From positions 4,137,001 to 4,201,000 of the forward strand of contig NZ_MDGP01000001.1 in assembly GCF_001747095.1 (NCBI RefSeq): 64,000 nucleotides of DNA, in the 5' to 3' direction. The stretch comes from Roseivirga sp. 4D4 (lineage in GTDB: Bacteria > Bacteroidota > Bacteroidia > Cytophagales > Cyclobacteriaceae). Shown one piece after another: positions 34,424-43,181 of this stretch; the first letter of the stretch is position 1, and every line of letters starts with the position of its first letter. Position numbers and translations under genes: made by a program. The notes beneath the pieces are model-generated. The model searched no databases. It saw only the letters and a list, made by a program, of their open reading frames with translations, and was not told the origin of the DNA.

Positions 34424-34537
34424 AATTAATGAAAACCGTTGGTGTTGACTCATCCTAGGCATCAGCGTTAAAAAGGATGAACCTAACTCTTTACTTGCAG
34501 TCCCAGTGTATCTGATATATTGGGACTTTTTTTATTT
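34424..34537 (+). ncRNA. Candidate small RNA (or attenuated leader) upstream of the DUF72 gene
   Basis: From the promoter at 34410 a transcript of ~114 nt would start near 34424. It would contain a hairpin TCATCCT-N17-AGGATGA (34450-34480) and end at the intrinsic terminator at 34499-34537. The only frame inside is a 9-codon one (34429-34458). Either a free small RNA or a conditional leader of the DUF72 gene fits. No known family was recognised. Confidence 0.4.
34499..34537 (+). terminator. Intrinsic terminator inside a divergent intergenic region
   Basis: AGTCCCA-gtg-TATC and GATA-tat-TGGGACT pair around a short loop, followed by seven T residues. No plus-strand gene precedes it, so it must end a short untranslated transcript. 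Confidence 0.7.
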
Positions 34538-34586
34538 CCTTCTCCTTCCGGATTGGCTACATTAGATTGAGTTAAAAGCATAGATT

Positions 34587-35483
34587 ATGAAATTCGGTAG
34601 TGTTGATCAGCCAGAACTAGTAGACTTTAAATTACCAGCAGATCATCCCGATACCACTCGGGTATTGAAGAACTCTTTTTTTAAAGGCAAACCTAATATT
34701 TATGTAGGCTGTGCAAAGTGGAATAGGACAGACTTGAAAGGGTTTTACCCTCGAGGTACAAAGGATGAACTGACCTATTATGCTACTCAGTTTAATAGTA
34801 TTGAGCTAAACGCTACTTTCTATAATTTCTATGGCAAAGAGCAATTCGAAAATTGGAGTAGCAAGACGCCTGAAGACTTTAAGTTCTTCCCAAAAGTCAA
34901 TCAGATGATCAGCCACATGAAAAGGCTAAATGAAGACGTGGGCAGATATACCGAAGAATTTTGCCATAGCCTAGCGGGCCTTGGTGACAAGTTGGGTGTT
35001 GTGTTTTTACAACTTCACAACAATTTTGCGCCTAAGAATTGGGATAGGCTAGAACGGTTTTTAGGTGAGTTTCCAGCAGGCATTCCTTTGTCAGTGGAGG
35101 TAAGACATACCGATTGGCTTAATGATCCGGAGGTATCGGAGAAGTTCTTTGCGCTTCTTGAGAAACATAAAGTAGCCAATATCATCACAGATACTGCAGG
35201 TAGAAGGGACTTGCTGCATATGCGCCTAACGACTCCCTCAGCATTTATCCGTTACGTTGGGGCCAATCATGAGAGTGATTATTCTCGACTGGACGATTGG
35301 TTTGATCGTATTAAATCTTGGATCGACCTAGGAGGAATTAAAGATATTTACTTCTTCGTTCACCAAAATCTTGAGAAAGCTTCGCCTTTGCTTTCGGCTC
35401 ACTTGATCAAGCGATTGAACAATGAACTGGGCTATGATTTACACATTCCTGCTCAGCAGGGAGGACAAGCAAATCTTTTCTAA
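34587..35483 (+). CDS. DUF72 family protein
   Basis: 298 residues. DUF72 proteins have a TIM-barrel-like fold and unknown function. Family segments are YVGCAKWNRTDLKGFYP at ~41-57 (start of the fold), YYATQFNSIELNATFY, FKFFPKVNQMISH, LSVEVRHTDWL and IKDIYFFVHQN. The residues of the likely active pocket (Glu in IELNATFY and EVRH) are present. A ~40-residue N-terminal extension precedes the domain, as in Bacteroidota members. It is monocistronic, preceded by the candidate small RNA, and its stop overlaps that of the convergent gene (CTAA). Confidence 0.85.
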   Translation: MKFGSVDQPELVDFKLPADHPDTTRVLKNSFFKGKPNIYVGCAKWNRTDLKGFYPRGTKDELTYYATQFNSIELNATFYNFYGKEQFENWSSKTPEDFKFFPKVNQMISHMKRLNEDVGRYTEEFCHSLAGLGDKLGVVFLQLHNNFAPKNWDRLERFLGEFPAGIPLSVEVRHTDWLNDPEVSEKFFALLEKHKVANIITDTAGRRDLLHMRLTTPSAFIRYVGANHESDYSRLDDWFDRIKSWIDLGGIKDIYFFVHQNLEKASPLLSAHLIKRLNNELGYDLHIPAQQGGQANLF

Positions 35484-35854
35484 TGATTAACAGATTGACC
35501 AAAGGTCAAACGAAAACCATTTAGGTCGGTCAGGTCAAAGTCTCTCATGCCGTAGTCATAGGTCTCAGGGCCTTTGGTGACTATACCCTTTGCTTTAAAC
35601 TCCTCAAATACATTATCTACGTCATAAGTGAATATGTAAAGCGCGGTATGAACAGCAGAGGGTGTAAAATCGTCATCCCTTTGGCTGAAATGAATTTTGA
35701 TTTCATCACGACTCATTACCGCATAGGTCGCAGGCTCTTCCCATTTAAAATCCACCTGAAATCCAAGATTTGCCACATACCAGTCTATAGTCTCCTGAAC
35801 GTCAGGAACAGGAAAAATCGGAGAGCAGTGAGAAAATGTCTTAGCATTAGTCAT
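35480..35854 (-). CDS. Glyoxalase/bleomycin-resistance (VOC) fold protein
   Basis: 124 residues, a single VOC domain of two beta-alpha-beta-beta-beta modules. The N-terminal FPVPDVQETIDWYVANLGFQVDF and the C-terminal FDLTDLNGFRLTFGQ are typical. Candidate metal ligands are His and Glu/Asp in KIHFSQ and FRLTFG, but the pattern is not good enough to name a substrate. Such proteins include glyoxalases, dioxygenases and antibiotic-binding proteins. It converges on the DUF72 gene with overlapping stop codons. Confidence 0.8.
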   Translation of the reverse strand: MTNAKTFSHCSPIFPVPDVQETIDWYVANLGFQVDFKWEEPATYAVMSRDEIKIHFSQRDDDFTPSAVHTALYIFTYDVDNVFEEFKAKGIVTKGPETYDYGMRDFDLTDLNGFRLTFGQSVNH

Positions 35855-35912
35855 GTCTTAATCTACGAAGCCTTTTTAATCTTGATATGGTCGATTTTGT
35901 GAATTATGAAAT

Positions 35913-37394
35913 TTAGCTTCCTATAGACTTGAAATAGGCCATTATAATGTTCCTGATATCATTTTTGACACCATTAAAATCTTCAGGAGCAGTAGATTGA
36001 TCTTGGTAGTTTTCAAGGAACTCAAGATTTTTCTCTCCGCCACCCATCACAAAATCTGGTAAGGCCAACTTATAAGTCTGATTTTGGGAGAGCCTGGCGC
36101 CCTTTATGTACCAACCATCAGCTTTCTTCTCCGCATTGGCAAGCTGTAAGTAACCGCCTATACCTACATTGGTAACTGTGCCAGTTTCTAAAATCCTTTC
36201 GATCACATCACCCTTCAGATCTACTAGCGCAATCCCCCCTCCAAAAGGAAATGATCTTAAGATATCATACTCAGTGATCGTACCTGTAAGTTGATCATCA
36301 AGGCGAATTGAGCCACTATTAAATACTGCCAAATCAGCCTCTGGTGCAACAAATAGAAAAGATTCGGCTGTCATGATTGGATAATTGGTGGGTCTATATC
36401 TAATGCTACTCTCTCTACCATCTAAGGTATCAGCAGTAACCATTACTACATCATCAGGTGTGTACCCCATGGACGCCATGCTTTCATTGCCAATGTTTAC
36501 CCATTTATCTACAACGGCTTTTACTTCAGGATCGCTAGGCACTGAGTCATCAATTGAAACCAGTTCTGAATTGATGGTGGTCTTGCCAGTGGCTTTATTG
36601 TAGCTGACACGATGAACATAAACCGTTTTGGCATTAGCATCAGCTTTTGTCATTATCGTGGTGCCGAATTGGAACTTCATATTGGTATGATCATGACCAC
36701 CGAGAATGAGGTCCAATTGGGGAACAAAGTAGGTGGCAAGAGAATCGTCCATTTCTTCTTCCAAATGAGTGATGGCTACCAGTACTTCTGCCTCATCTTT
36801 TACTTTGTTATAAACTGATTTAACAGACTCATATTTGTCCGTGTAGTCAACATATTTCTTTTTGTTAAAAGGAACTGTAGACCCAAAGAAGGCAATATCA
36901 ATACCATCAATGGTGTGCATAATATGATCTGGGAATGGCTTGCCGTTTTGCTGCCAGGGAACCAGCTCATTACCAACTTTGTGAAAACAGTTCGTAGTTG
37001 TCCATTGAAACTCAGACTCTGCGATCCGCTTCAAATGCTCATCTTCATCAATATCGTATTCGTGATTTCCTGGCACTACATAGTCAACCCCAAGAGCATT
37101 CATGACTTCCACCATATGGCGGCCGGCAATTTTCTCATCTTCATAAGTCAGGGTGCCGATCAATGAAGGACTCACAAAGTCTCCTGATACTGTGGTAATC
37201 ACGTTAGGATTTTCTTTCAAAAGGTTTTTTCTGATGGTGGCTACGCGCGCCATACCTGCAGATTTTCCGCCTTCAATGGGCGCTATCTCATAGACGTCAT
37301 TGAGCTGAAGTATGATAAAATCAACCTTCTCAGGGGTTTCACAGGAGAATGATAAAAAGAGAACGAGTAATGCGGTGAGCTTAAGGTTTTTCAT
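35913..37394 (-). CDS. 5'-nucleotidase-type metallophosphoesterase, lipoprotein
   Basis: 493 residues. The signal peptide has a lipobox (LFLSFSC, Cys ~18), so it should be membrane-anchored outside the cytoplasm. The N-terminal metallophosphoesterase domain shows LQLNDVYEI, SGDFVSPS, PGNHEYD and LGGHDH, the dinuclear-metal ligands. The C-terminal domain (~330-480) with NSGSIRLDD and the adenine-stacking GGY/F region matches UshA-like 5'-nucleotidases. Expected job: hydrolysing nucleotides for purine scavenging. It stands alone, divergent from the PadR module. Confidence 0.87.
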   Translation of the reverse strand: MKNLKLTALLVLFLSFSCETPEKVDFIILQLNDVYEIAPIEGGKSAGMARVATIRKNLLKENPNVITTVSGDFVSPSLIGTLTYEDEKIAGRHMVEVMNALGVDYVVPGNHEYDIDEDEHLKRIAESEFQWTTTNCFHKVGNELVPWQQNGKPFPDHIMHTIDGIDIAFFGSTVPFNKKKYVDYTDKYESVKSVYNKVKDEAEVLVAITHLEEEMDDSLATYFVPQLDLILGGHDHTNMKFQFGTTIMTKADANAKTVYVHRVSYNKATGKTTINSELVSIDDSVPSDPEVKAVVDKWVNIGNESMASMGYTPDDVVMVTADTLDGRESSIRYRPTNYPIMTAESFLFVAPEADLAVFNSGSIRLDDQLTGTITEYDILRSFPFGGGIALVDLKGDVIERILETGTVTNVGIGGYLQLANAEKKADGWYIKGARLSQNQTYKLALPDFVMGGGEKNLEFLENYQDQSTAPEDFNGVKNDIRNIIMAYFKSIGS

Positions 37395-37455
37395 AATGGT
37401 GTGTTTTGTCTAGCCAATTTATCACTATTCGTTTGGATCAACAAAATGAGCAGAA

Positions 37456-37534
37456 AGACAAAGGTGAAAGAAATATATGGGTCATCATGCAACCTTTCTT
37501 TTTGCATTCTGTATTTATATAGACAAAGGTGAAA
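37456..37534. promoter_or_regulatory. 14-bp direct repeats upstream of the first PadR gene
   Basis: AGACAAAGGTGAAA occurs at 37456-37469 and again at 37521-37534, the second copy ending 10 bp before the PadR start. The copies are 65 bp apart, about six helical turns. They are candidate regulator-binding sites for the adjacent PadR protein or for control of the divergent 5'-nucleotidase gene. Confidence 0.45.
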
Positions 37535-37544
37535 CATATTCCAA

Positions 37545-37883
37545 ATGAAAGGTACTTATCTCGGAGAATTTGAAGAGCTAGTGTTGTTGACCGTTGGCAT
37601 TTTAAATGATGATGCTTACGGCCTGGCGATCAAAGATGAATTAGAAAAACAGACAGGTCGTAATCCAATGATCAGTTCAGTACACAAGTCTTTGGTCCGA
37701 TTGGAGGACAAAGGCTATCTCAAATCTTATTTGGGTGGTGCTACTGCTGAAAGGGGCGGTCGGCAAAAGAGACTTTATGAATTGACCGCTTCAGGTAAAA
37801 AGGTACTTAATGCCTCTCGTGATTTGCGCAATAATATGTGGCAGTCGGTACCTAAGGTAGTTTGGGAAGGGGGAAGCTCATGA
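37545..37883 (+). CDS. PadR-family transcriptional regulator of the permease module
   Basis: 112 residues, a single winged-helix PadR domain. LGEFEELVLLTVGIL begins helix 1, YGLAIKDELEKQTGR is the turn, SSVHKSLVRLEDKGYLKS the recognition helix, and GGATAERGGRQKRLYELT the wing. The stop overlaps the ATG of the downstream giant permease (ATGA), so it is co-expressed with its presumed target. PadR proteins normally repress their own operon and respond to small molecules or membrane stress. The same PadR-plus-permease pairing recurs at 58239. Confidence 0.9.
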   Translation: MKGTYLGEFEELVLLTVGILNDDAYGLAIKDELEKQTGRNPMISSVHKSLVRLEDKGYLKSYLGGATAERGGRQKRLYELTASGKKVLNASRDLRNNMWQSVPKVVWEGGSS

Positions 37884-40537
37884 GTTCGCTTCAACCTCCA
37901 AAATGGATGATGAGCTTTTTCCGATGGTTTTGCAGGGAAGATCTATGTGATGCAGTGGAGGGAGACTTACTGGCTATTTATCAAGCCAAAAGAAAGCAAG
38001 GTAGATGGCTTGCAAATTTTTGGTATTTCCGAAATGTCATCACTTTTCTGCAACCTTTTGCCCTCAAAAAAAGACCTCGATCTCATAGACTAAACTCCAT
38101 TGATATGCTGAGTAACTACCTAAAAATCGCTTACCGAAACCTTGTCAGAAGCAAATCATATGCGGTAATCAATATCCTGGGTTTAGCCATCGGTTTAGCC
38201 GCATTTGTCATGATGTTCGCTTATGTGAAACACGAATTGTCCTATGATCAATTCCATAGTAAGTCCGACAGGATTTTCAGAATTAATTCGCAGTACGAAG
38301 CACGAGGCAATAGCACACAAGTAGCGAAATCGGCTTTCCCTTTGAAGTTTTTATTTCTAGAAAGGTATCCTGAGGTCGAGCAAATTGTTCGCTTTTATCA
38401 AAACAGGCAGGACGCGACAACATTGAAATATGAAGAGAGTCACTTCACAGAAGAGAATATTCTTTTTGCTGATCCAGAGGTGTTTGATGTATTTGATTTT
38501 GGCCTGGAGCGAGGCGATCCAGGTACTGCTTTGCGAGAAGTAAATAGTATTGTCATCACCCAAAAAGTGGCTCAAAAATACTTTGGAGAAGAAGACCCAA
38601 TGGGTAAGGTGATCCAATACAAGAATGATGATCTACTGAAAGTCACTGGGGTTTTGGAAGAAGTACCCTCCAACTCCCACCTCTCTTTTGACATATTGGT
38701 GCCCATGGAACTTCAGCGCCAGCGATGGATCAGAGGTAATGGCAACAATAGCTATGATTTTGAAGAAGATTGGAGGTGGTCAGGTTCATGGCAATATGCA
38801 TTATTGAAAAGCCCTGAGGCCCATGCATCGTTTAACCAGAAGCTCTTTGAAGATGGGAAAGACTATTTCGGGCGTCTGCCGAATAGTGTTGTAGAATATC
38901 ACTACTCTGCCATGCCGCTGACAGATATCCATTTGAAATCTGCCATGTCTGGCGAATTTCAAATCAACGGTAACCTGCGTCAGGTATATGGATTTGGGGT
39001 GATCGCGATTCTGATTCTGATTATCGCATGTATCAATTTTGTGAACCTGAGTACGGCCAGATCAGCCAAACGCGCTAAAGAGGTGGGCCTTCGAAAAGTC
39101 ATGGGGGCACTCAGGCCTCACTTGATTACTCAGTTCATTGCAGAGTCAATATTAATATCCCTAATCGCCATGGTGATTGGAGTATTTCTCGTTGAGGCGA
39201 TGCTGCCCGTTTTTAATAGGTTTATGGGGCAATCTCTCAGCATTCCTTATACCCAACCCATGGTGGTTCTTGCCATGTTTATTGGGGCTGTTATGATTGG
39301 ACTAATGGCAGGTCTTTATCCGGCATTTTCACTATCGAGATTTCAGCCAGTGAAAACCTTAAAAGGCAATACGACCACCGGAAGTAGAGGCAATGCTCGA
39401 ATGCGTCAAGTGCTGGTGGCCTCACAGTTCATTATTTCTAATCTTTTGATTGTTGGCATCCTAATCGTCCAGAATCAACTCAATTACATAAAAGATAAAG
39501 ATCTGGGTTTCGACAAAGATCAAGTCATTGTGCTGAAACATGGGAATAAGTTAGATGAGAATTTTAGTCTCTTTTCAGACCGCATAAAGACGAGTCCTTT
39601 TGTTCAAGGGGCCAGTCAGGGCTATGTAGCAGGCACGCGCGACTGGACGCAGTCCTTTCGTGTTGAAGGGCAGGAAATAGAGGAAGCAAAGAGTATTGGT
39701 ATCAAACATGTCGGTTTTGACTTCCTCGAAATGTTCGGTCTTGAGTTGGTCCAAGGTCGTTTCTTCAGTGAGGAAATGTTCAAAGATAGGCGAGAGGCTA
39801 TCTTATTGAATGAGCAAGCCGTCAAGAATTTTGGCTGGACCAATGAAGAAGCCTTAAACAAGACCTTCAGCTATGTAGGCGGCAGTGACAATAGAACACG
39901 TTTTGAATGCAAAGTGATTGGCATATTGGCGGACGCTCACCTAGAGTCATTATATCGTCCGATTCGCCCAAGTGTCTTCAAGTTTGCTGAGTGGGGAGAT
40001 GTTTCTATTCGCTTAGAGGCTGGCAATGTAGATGACCTAAGAGCCGGTATATCAAGCATAGAGAGCATTTGGAATGAGATAAGCCCTCAGTGGCCATTTG
40101 AATTTGAGTTTTTGGACGATACAATTGCTCAGCAGTATCAACAAGAAGAGCGCTTAGGTCAAACCATTCAGTACTTTACTGTACTGGCCATCTTCATTGC
40201 CTGTCTAGGGTTGTTCGGTTTGGCCTCTTTCACGGTTCAGGAACGCACAAAAGAAATTGGTGTGCGCAAAGTGCTTGGTGCCTCAATTGCCTCCATTTTA
40301 TTTTTAGTCAGTAGTCGGTTTTTCAAACTGGTGGCCATTTCGTTTATGATTTCTGTGCCGCTGGCCTTTTATTTTGGTAATAACTGGCTTAGAGAATTCG
40401 AATACAGAATTGATATAGGCCCTATGGTTTTTGTCCTTGGTGCATTGCTATCAATTGGCATTGCGGCCATCGCAGTGGGTGGGCAATCCTTAAGAGCAGC
40501 TTCCCTCAACCCAGTCAAAACCCTAAGACATGAGTAA
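37880..40537 (+). CDS. FtsX/MacB-type duplicated permease with N-terminal prefix domain
   Basis: 885 residues from the ATG at 37880 (ATGA overlap with padR). Order: a ~75-residue cytosolic prefix (PKWMMSFFRWFCREDL, VEGDLLAIYQ); TM1 after MLSNYLKIAYRNL; a MacB periplasmic core (~125-350); three TM helices of an FtsX domain with the RAKEVGLRKVMGA loop; a fourth TM at ~505-530; a second periplasmic core; and a final FtsX domain with RTKEIGVRKVLGA. This is the eight-helix duplicated-permease layout of ADOP-type proteins. No ATPase is encoded nearby. It is followed by a paralogue overlapping by 8 bp. Confidence 0.9.
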   Translation: MSSLQPPKWMMSFFRWFCREDLCDAVEGDLLAIYQAKRKQGRWLANFWYFRNVITFLQPFALKKRPRSHRLNSIDMLSNYLKIAYRNLVRSKSYAVINILGLAIGLAAFVMMFAYVKHELSYDQFHSKSDRIFRINSQYEARGNSTQVAKSAFPLKFLFLERYPEVEQIVRFYQNRQDATTLKYEESHFTEENILFADPEVFDVFDFGLERGDPGTALREVNSIVITQKVAQKYFGEEDPMGKVIQYKNDDLLKVTGVLEEVPSNSHLSFDILVPMELQRQRWIRGNGNNSYDFEEDWRWSGSWQYALLKSPEAHASFNQKLFEDGKDYFGRLPNSVVEYHYSAMPLTDIHLKSAMSGEFQINGNLRQVYGFGVIAILILIIACINFVNLSTARSAKRAKEVGLRKVMGALRPHLITQFIAESILISLIAMVIGVFLVEAMLPVFNRFMGQSLSIPYTQPMVVLAMFIGAVMIGLMAGLYPAFSLSRFQPVKTLKGNTTTGSRGNARMRQVLVASQFIISNLLIVGILIVQNQLNYIKDKDLGFDKDQVIVLKHGNKLDENFSLFSDRIKTSPFVQGASQGYVAGTRDWTQSFRVEGQEIEEAKSIGIKHVGFDFLEMFGLELVQGRFFSEEMFKDRREAILLNEQAVKNFGWTNEEALNKTFSYVGGSDNRTRFECKVIGILADAHLESLYRPIRPSVFKFAEWGDVSIRLEAGNVDDLRAGISSIESIWNEISPQWPFEFEFLDDTIAQQYQQEERLGQTIQYFTVLAIFIACLGLFGLASFTVQERTKEIGVRKVLGASIASILFLVSSRFFKLVAISFMISVPLAFYFGNNWLREFEYRIDIGPMVFVLGALLSIGIAAIAVGGQSLRAASLNPVKTLRHE

Positions 40538-43181
40538 GATGCCTCCCAAATGGGCCATGCGTTTTTTTCATTGGTTCTGCCGAAGAGATTTGGTGGATGC
40601 CATTGAAGGAGATTTGCTTGAGATTTATGCCCGAAGGGCGGAAGCCAAGGGTCGCAGGCATGCAAACATAAGATTTATCGGTCATGTGATTACATTTTTT
40701 CAGCCTTTCGCTTTTAGGAGGGCTCATGAACAGTATCCACAATTAAATCCATTCCATATGTTCTTTAATAACCTGAAAATCGGTTTTCGATTTATGAAAA
40801 AACATGGCACCTACTCTGCCATTAATATCCTCGGCCTGGCCGCTGGGCTTTCCGCATTTCTGTTGATGTCATTCTTTGTGATGGACGAGCTTTCCTACGA
40901 TAAATTTCATAAGAAGGGTGATCAAATCGTCCGTTTGACTTATCGCCTGGAAACGCCAAATGCAACGAGACAAGGAGCCAAACTTCCCTTCCCTATGAAG
41001 CAAGCCTTGGTGGAAAGTTATCCTGAAGTGATCGATGTGGCCAGGTTTTATTATTGGGGTGGAGATACTCCTCTTTTGGAGTATGGTGAACAGAAGCATA
41101 CCGAACCAGGCATGTACTTTGCAGAAACAAGTGTCTTTGAAGTCTTCGATTTTGAGTGGGTCCGAGGCAATCCGAAAACCGCTTTGGAAGATCCGAGGAG
41201 TATTGTTTTGACCGAAAAAATGGCAGTGAAGTACTTTGGTTCTGAGGATGCTATTGGGAAAACAATGCGTTATAAAAATGAAGACGACCTGATTGTAACA
41301 GGAATACTGAAGGATGTTCCTAAAAACTCACATATCAGCTTTGATTTTTTGATGCCCATTGAGTTACAGCGACAACGATGGATGGGTTGGGGTCAATACA
41401 CCTATGACCTGGAAAAAGACTGGAACTGGGCTGCTGCATGGGTTTATGCGCTATTGGCACCAGAGACATCTATTGATGCTTTTGAAAGTAAGCTGCAGGC
41501 CATTGCCAAAGAGCACCTCAATACGGAAGACCAAGATGGCTTCTCCATTGAAGTGCAACGGCTTTTTGATATCCATTTGAAATCAGATAAGTCTGCTGAA
41601 CCCCAAGCCAATGGCAACATGACTCAGGTATACAGTTTTGCTGCTATAGCGATCCTGATCCTTTTCATTGCCTGTGTTAACTTCATCAACCTAACGGCTG
41701 CGCAAACCAATAAACGATTAAAGGAAGTGGGTTTGAGAAAAGTAATGGGTGCTCGCAAGAAACAGTTGATCGCTCAGTTTATGACTGAAGCTCTGATGGT
41801 GGTCACCTTTGCATCGGTCATCGCCTTCGCAGTGGCCATGGCCACACTACCTTATTTCAATCAGTTTACCGATAAAGCATTGTCTTTTGGAGGGCAGAAT
41901 CTGATCTTCTTAATAGGCTTGATTGTGCTCGTTTTGGTGATGACTGTCTTATCGGCCCTGAGACCCTCTATGTCTGTATTACGACTGAGTGCTGTACAAG
42001 GCTTGATTAACAAATTTGGGGCAGTTAGAAAGAAGCAACGATTCAATAGTGCCATGGTGATTGCTCAGTTTGTGGTATCCAACCTATTGATTATCGGAAT
42101 TCTGGTCGTCAATAATCAATTGGACTTCCTCCAGAATAAAGACTTGGGCTTCGATAAAGACCGAGTGGTCCGGTTACAACTGGGCAAAAATCTAACGCAA
42201 AGTCAATTCGATCTGTTCGAAGACATGCTTTCAAAAGACCCAATGGTTGAAAACATCAACAGAGGCTATGTTGCAGGTACCAATGCCTTCACCAATACTT
42301 TCAAGATTGTTGGTGCACCCGATAACAGTACTTACTCCTTGGGAATCAAGTGGATAGGTGAGGGCTTTCGCGAAATGTATGGATTGGAAATAATCTCGGG
42401 TAGGGATTTCGATGAAAGTGTCAGTTCTGATTTGAAATCTGGTATACTGATCAATGAATCTGCCGTTAAGGCTCTGGGTTGGACTGTAGAAGAAAGTGTT
42501 GGTAAGTCGCTATCCTTTTTACCAGGTGGAGCCCCTCAACCAGAAGAAATCAGAGTGATTGGTGTGATGGCTGATGCCAATTTTGAAAGCCTTTATGATC
42601 CTGTTTTACCAAGCGTTTTTAGGAGAACATCTTCAAGCGTGGGAGGCGAGATCACCATACGGCTAGGAAATGGTTCTGGCCTTGCAGCGACCCTGAGTGG
42701 TATCAATGAAGCTTGGGATAAGGTAATTCCTGACTGGCCATTTGAGTATACATTTTTGGATGAAACCCTGGAAGCACAATATGTAAAGGAAGAGCGTCTG
42801 GCCAATGCCATTCAGTACTTTACCTTGCTTGCGATTTTCATCGCTTGTTTAGGGCTTTTTGGATTGGCAAGTTTTACCGTGCAGCAACGCACTAAGGAGA
42901 TCGGTGTTCGCAAAGTCCTGGGTGCTTCGTTGTTTTCAATATTCGGATTGGTGAGCAAGAAATTTGTGCGTTTGGTACTCGTTTCCTTTCTGTTATCCAC
43001 ACCGATTGCCTATTACTTATTTAATCAGTGGTTACAAGGTTTTGCCTATCGCATAGGCTTAGGGGCTTCGGTATTTCTAATTGCTGGATTTGGATCAGTA
43101 CTTATTGCAATTTTGGCTGTAGGTGGTCAGTCCTTGAAAGCGGCAAGTAGTAATCCTGTAAAAACGCTCCGCTATGAGTAG
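40530..43181 (+). CDS. FtsX/MacB-type duplicated permease with N-terminal prefix domain, tandem paralogue
   Basis: 883 residues. It has the same plan as the preceding gene: prefix PKWAMRFFHWFCRRDLVDAIEGDLLEIY, TM1 at SAINILGLAAGLSAFLLM, a periplasmic core, an FtsX block with RLKEVGLRKVMGARKK, a second core, and a terminal block with RTKEIGVRKVLGASLFS. The copies are clearly homologous along their full length, so the pair arose by tandem duplication. The start overlaps the previous stop by 8 bp. It ends 10 bp inside the convergent gene. Substrate unknown; lacks a partner ATPase in this window. Confidence 0.9.
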   Translation: MSKMPPKWAMRFFHWFCRRDLVDAIEGDLLEIYARRAEAKGRRHANIRFIGHVITFFQPFAFRRAHEQYPQLNPFHMFFNNLKIGFRFMKKHGTYSAINILGLAAGLSAFLLMSFFVMDELSYDKFHKKGDQIVRLTYRLETPNATRQGAKLPFPMKQALVESYPEVIDVARFYYWGGDTPLLEYGEQKHTEPGMYFAETSVFEVFDFEWVRGNPKTALEDPRSIVLTEKMAVKYFGSEDAIGKTMRYKNEDDLIVTGILKDVPKNSHISFDFLMPIELQRQRWMGWGQYTYDLEKDWNWAAAWVYALLAPETSIDAFESKLQAIAKEHLNTEDQDGFSIEVQRLFDIHLKSDKSAEPQANGNMTQVYSFAAIAILILFIACVNFINLTAAQTNKRLKEVGLRKVMGARKKQLIAQFMTEALMVVTFASVIAFAVAMATLPYFNQFTDKALSFGGQNLIFLIGLIVLVLVMTVLSALRPSMSVLRLSAVQGLINKFGAVRKKQRFNSAMVIAQFVVSNLLIIGILVVNNQLDFLQNKDLGFDKDRVVRLQLGKNLTQSQFDLFEDMLSKDPMVENINRGYVAGTNAFTNTFKIVGAPDNSTYSLGIKWIGEGFREMYGLEIISGRDFDESVSSDLKSGILINESAVKALGWTVEESVGKSLSFLPGGAPQPEEIRVIGVMADANFESLYDPVLPSVFRRTSSSVGGEITIRLGNGSGLAATLSGINEAWDKVIPDWPFEYTFLDETLEAQYVKEERLANAIQYFTLLAIFIACLGLFGLASFTVQQRTKEIGVRKVLGASLFSIFGLVSKKFVRLVLVSFLLSTPIAYYLFNQWLQGFAYRIGLGASVFLIAGFGSVLIAILAVGGQSLKAASSNPVKTLRYE

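Noticed and set aside
34429..34458. Nine-codon leader frame (MKTVGVDSS) in the candidate small RNA
   Set aside because: Too short to judge and without a ribosome-binding signal; kept only as part of the RNA description.
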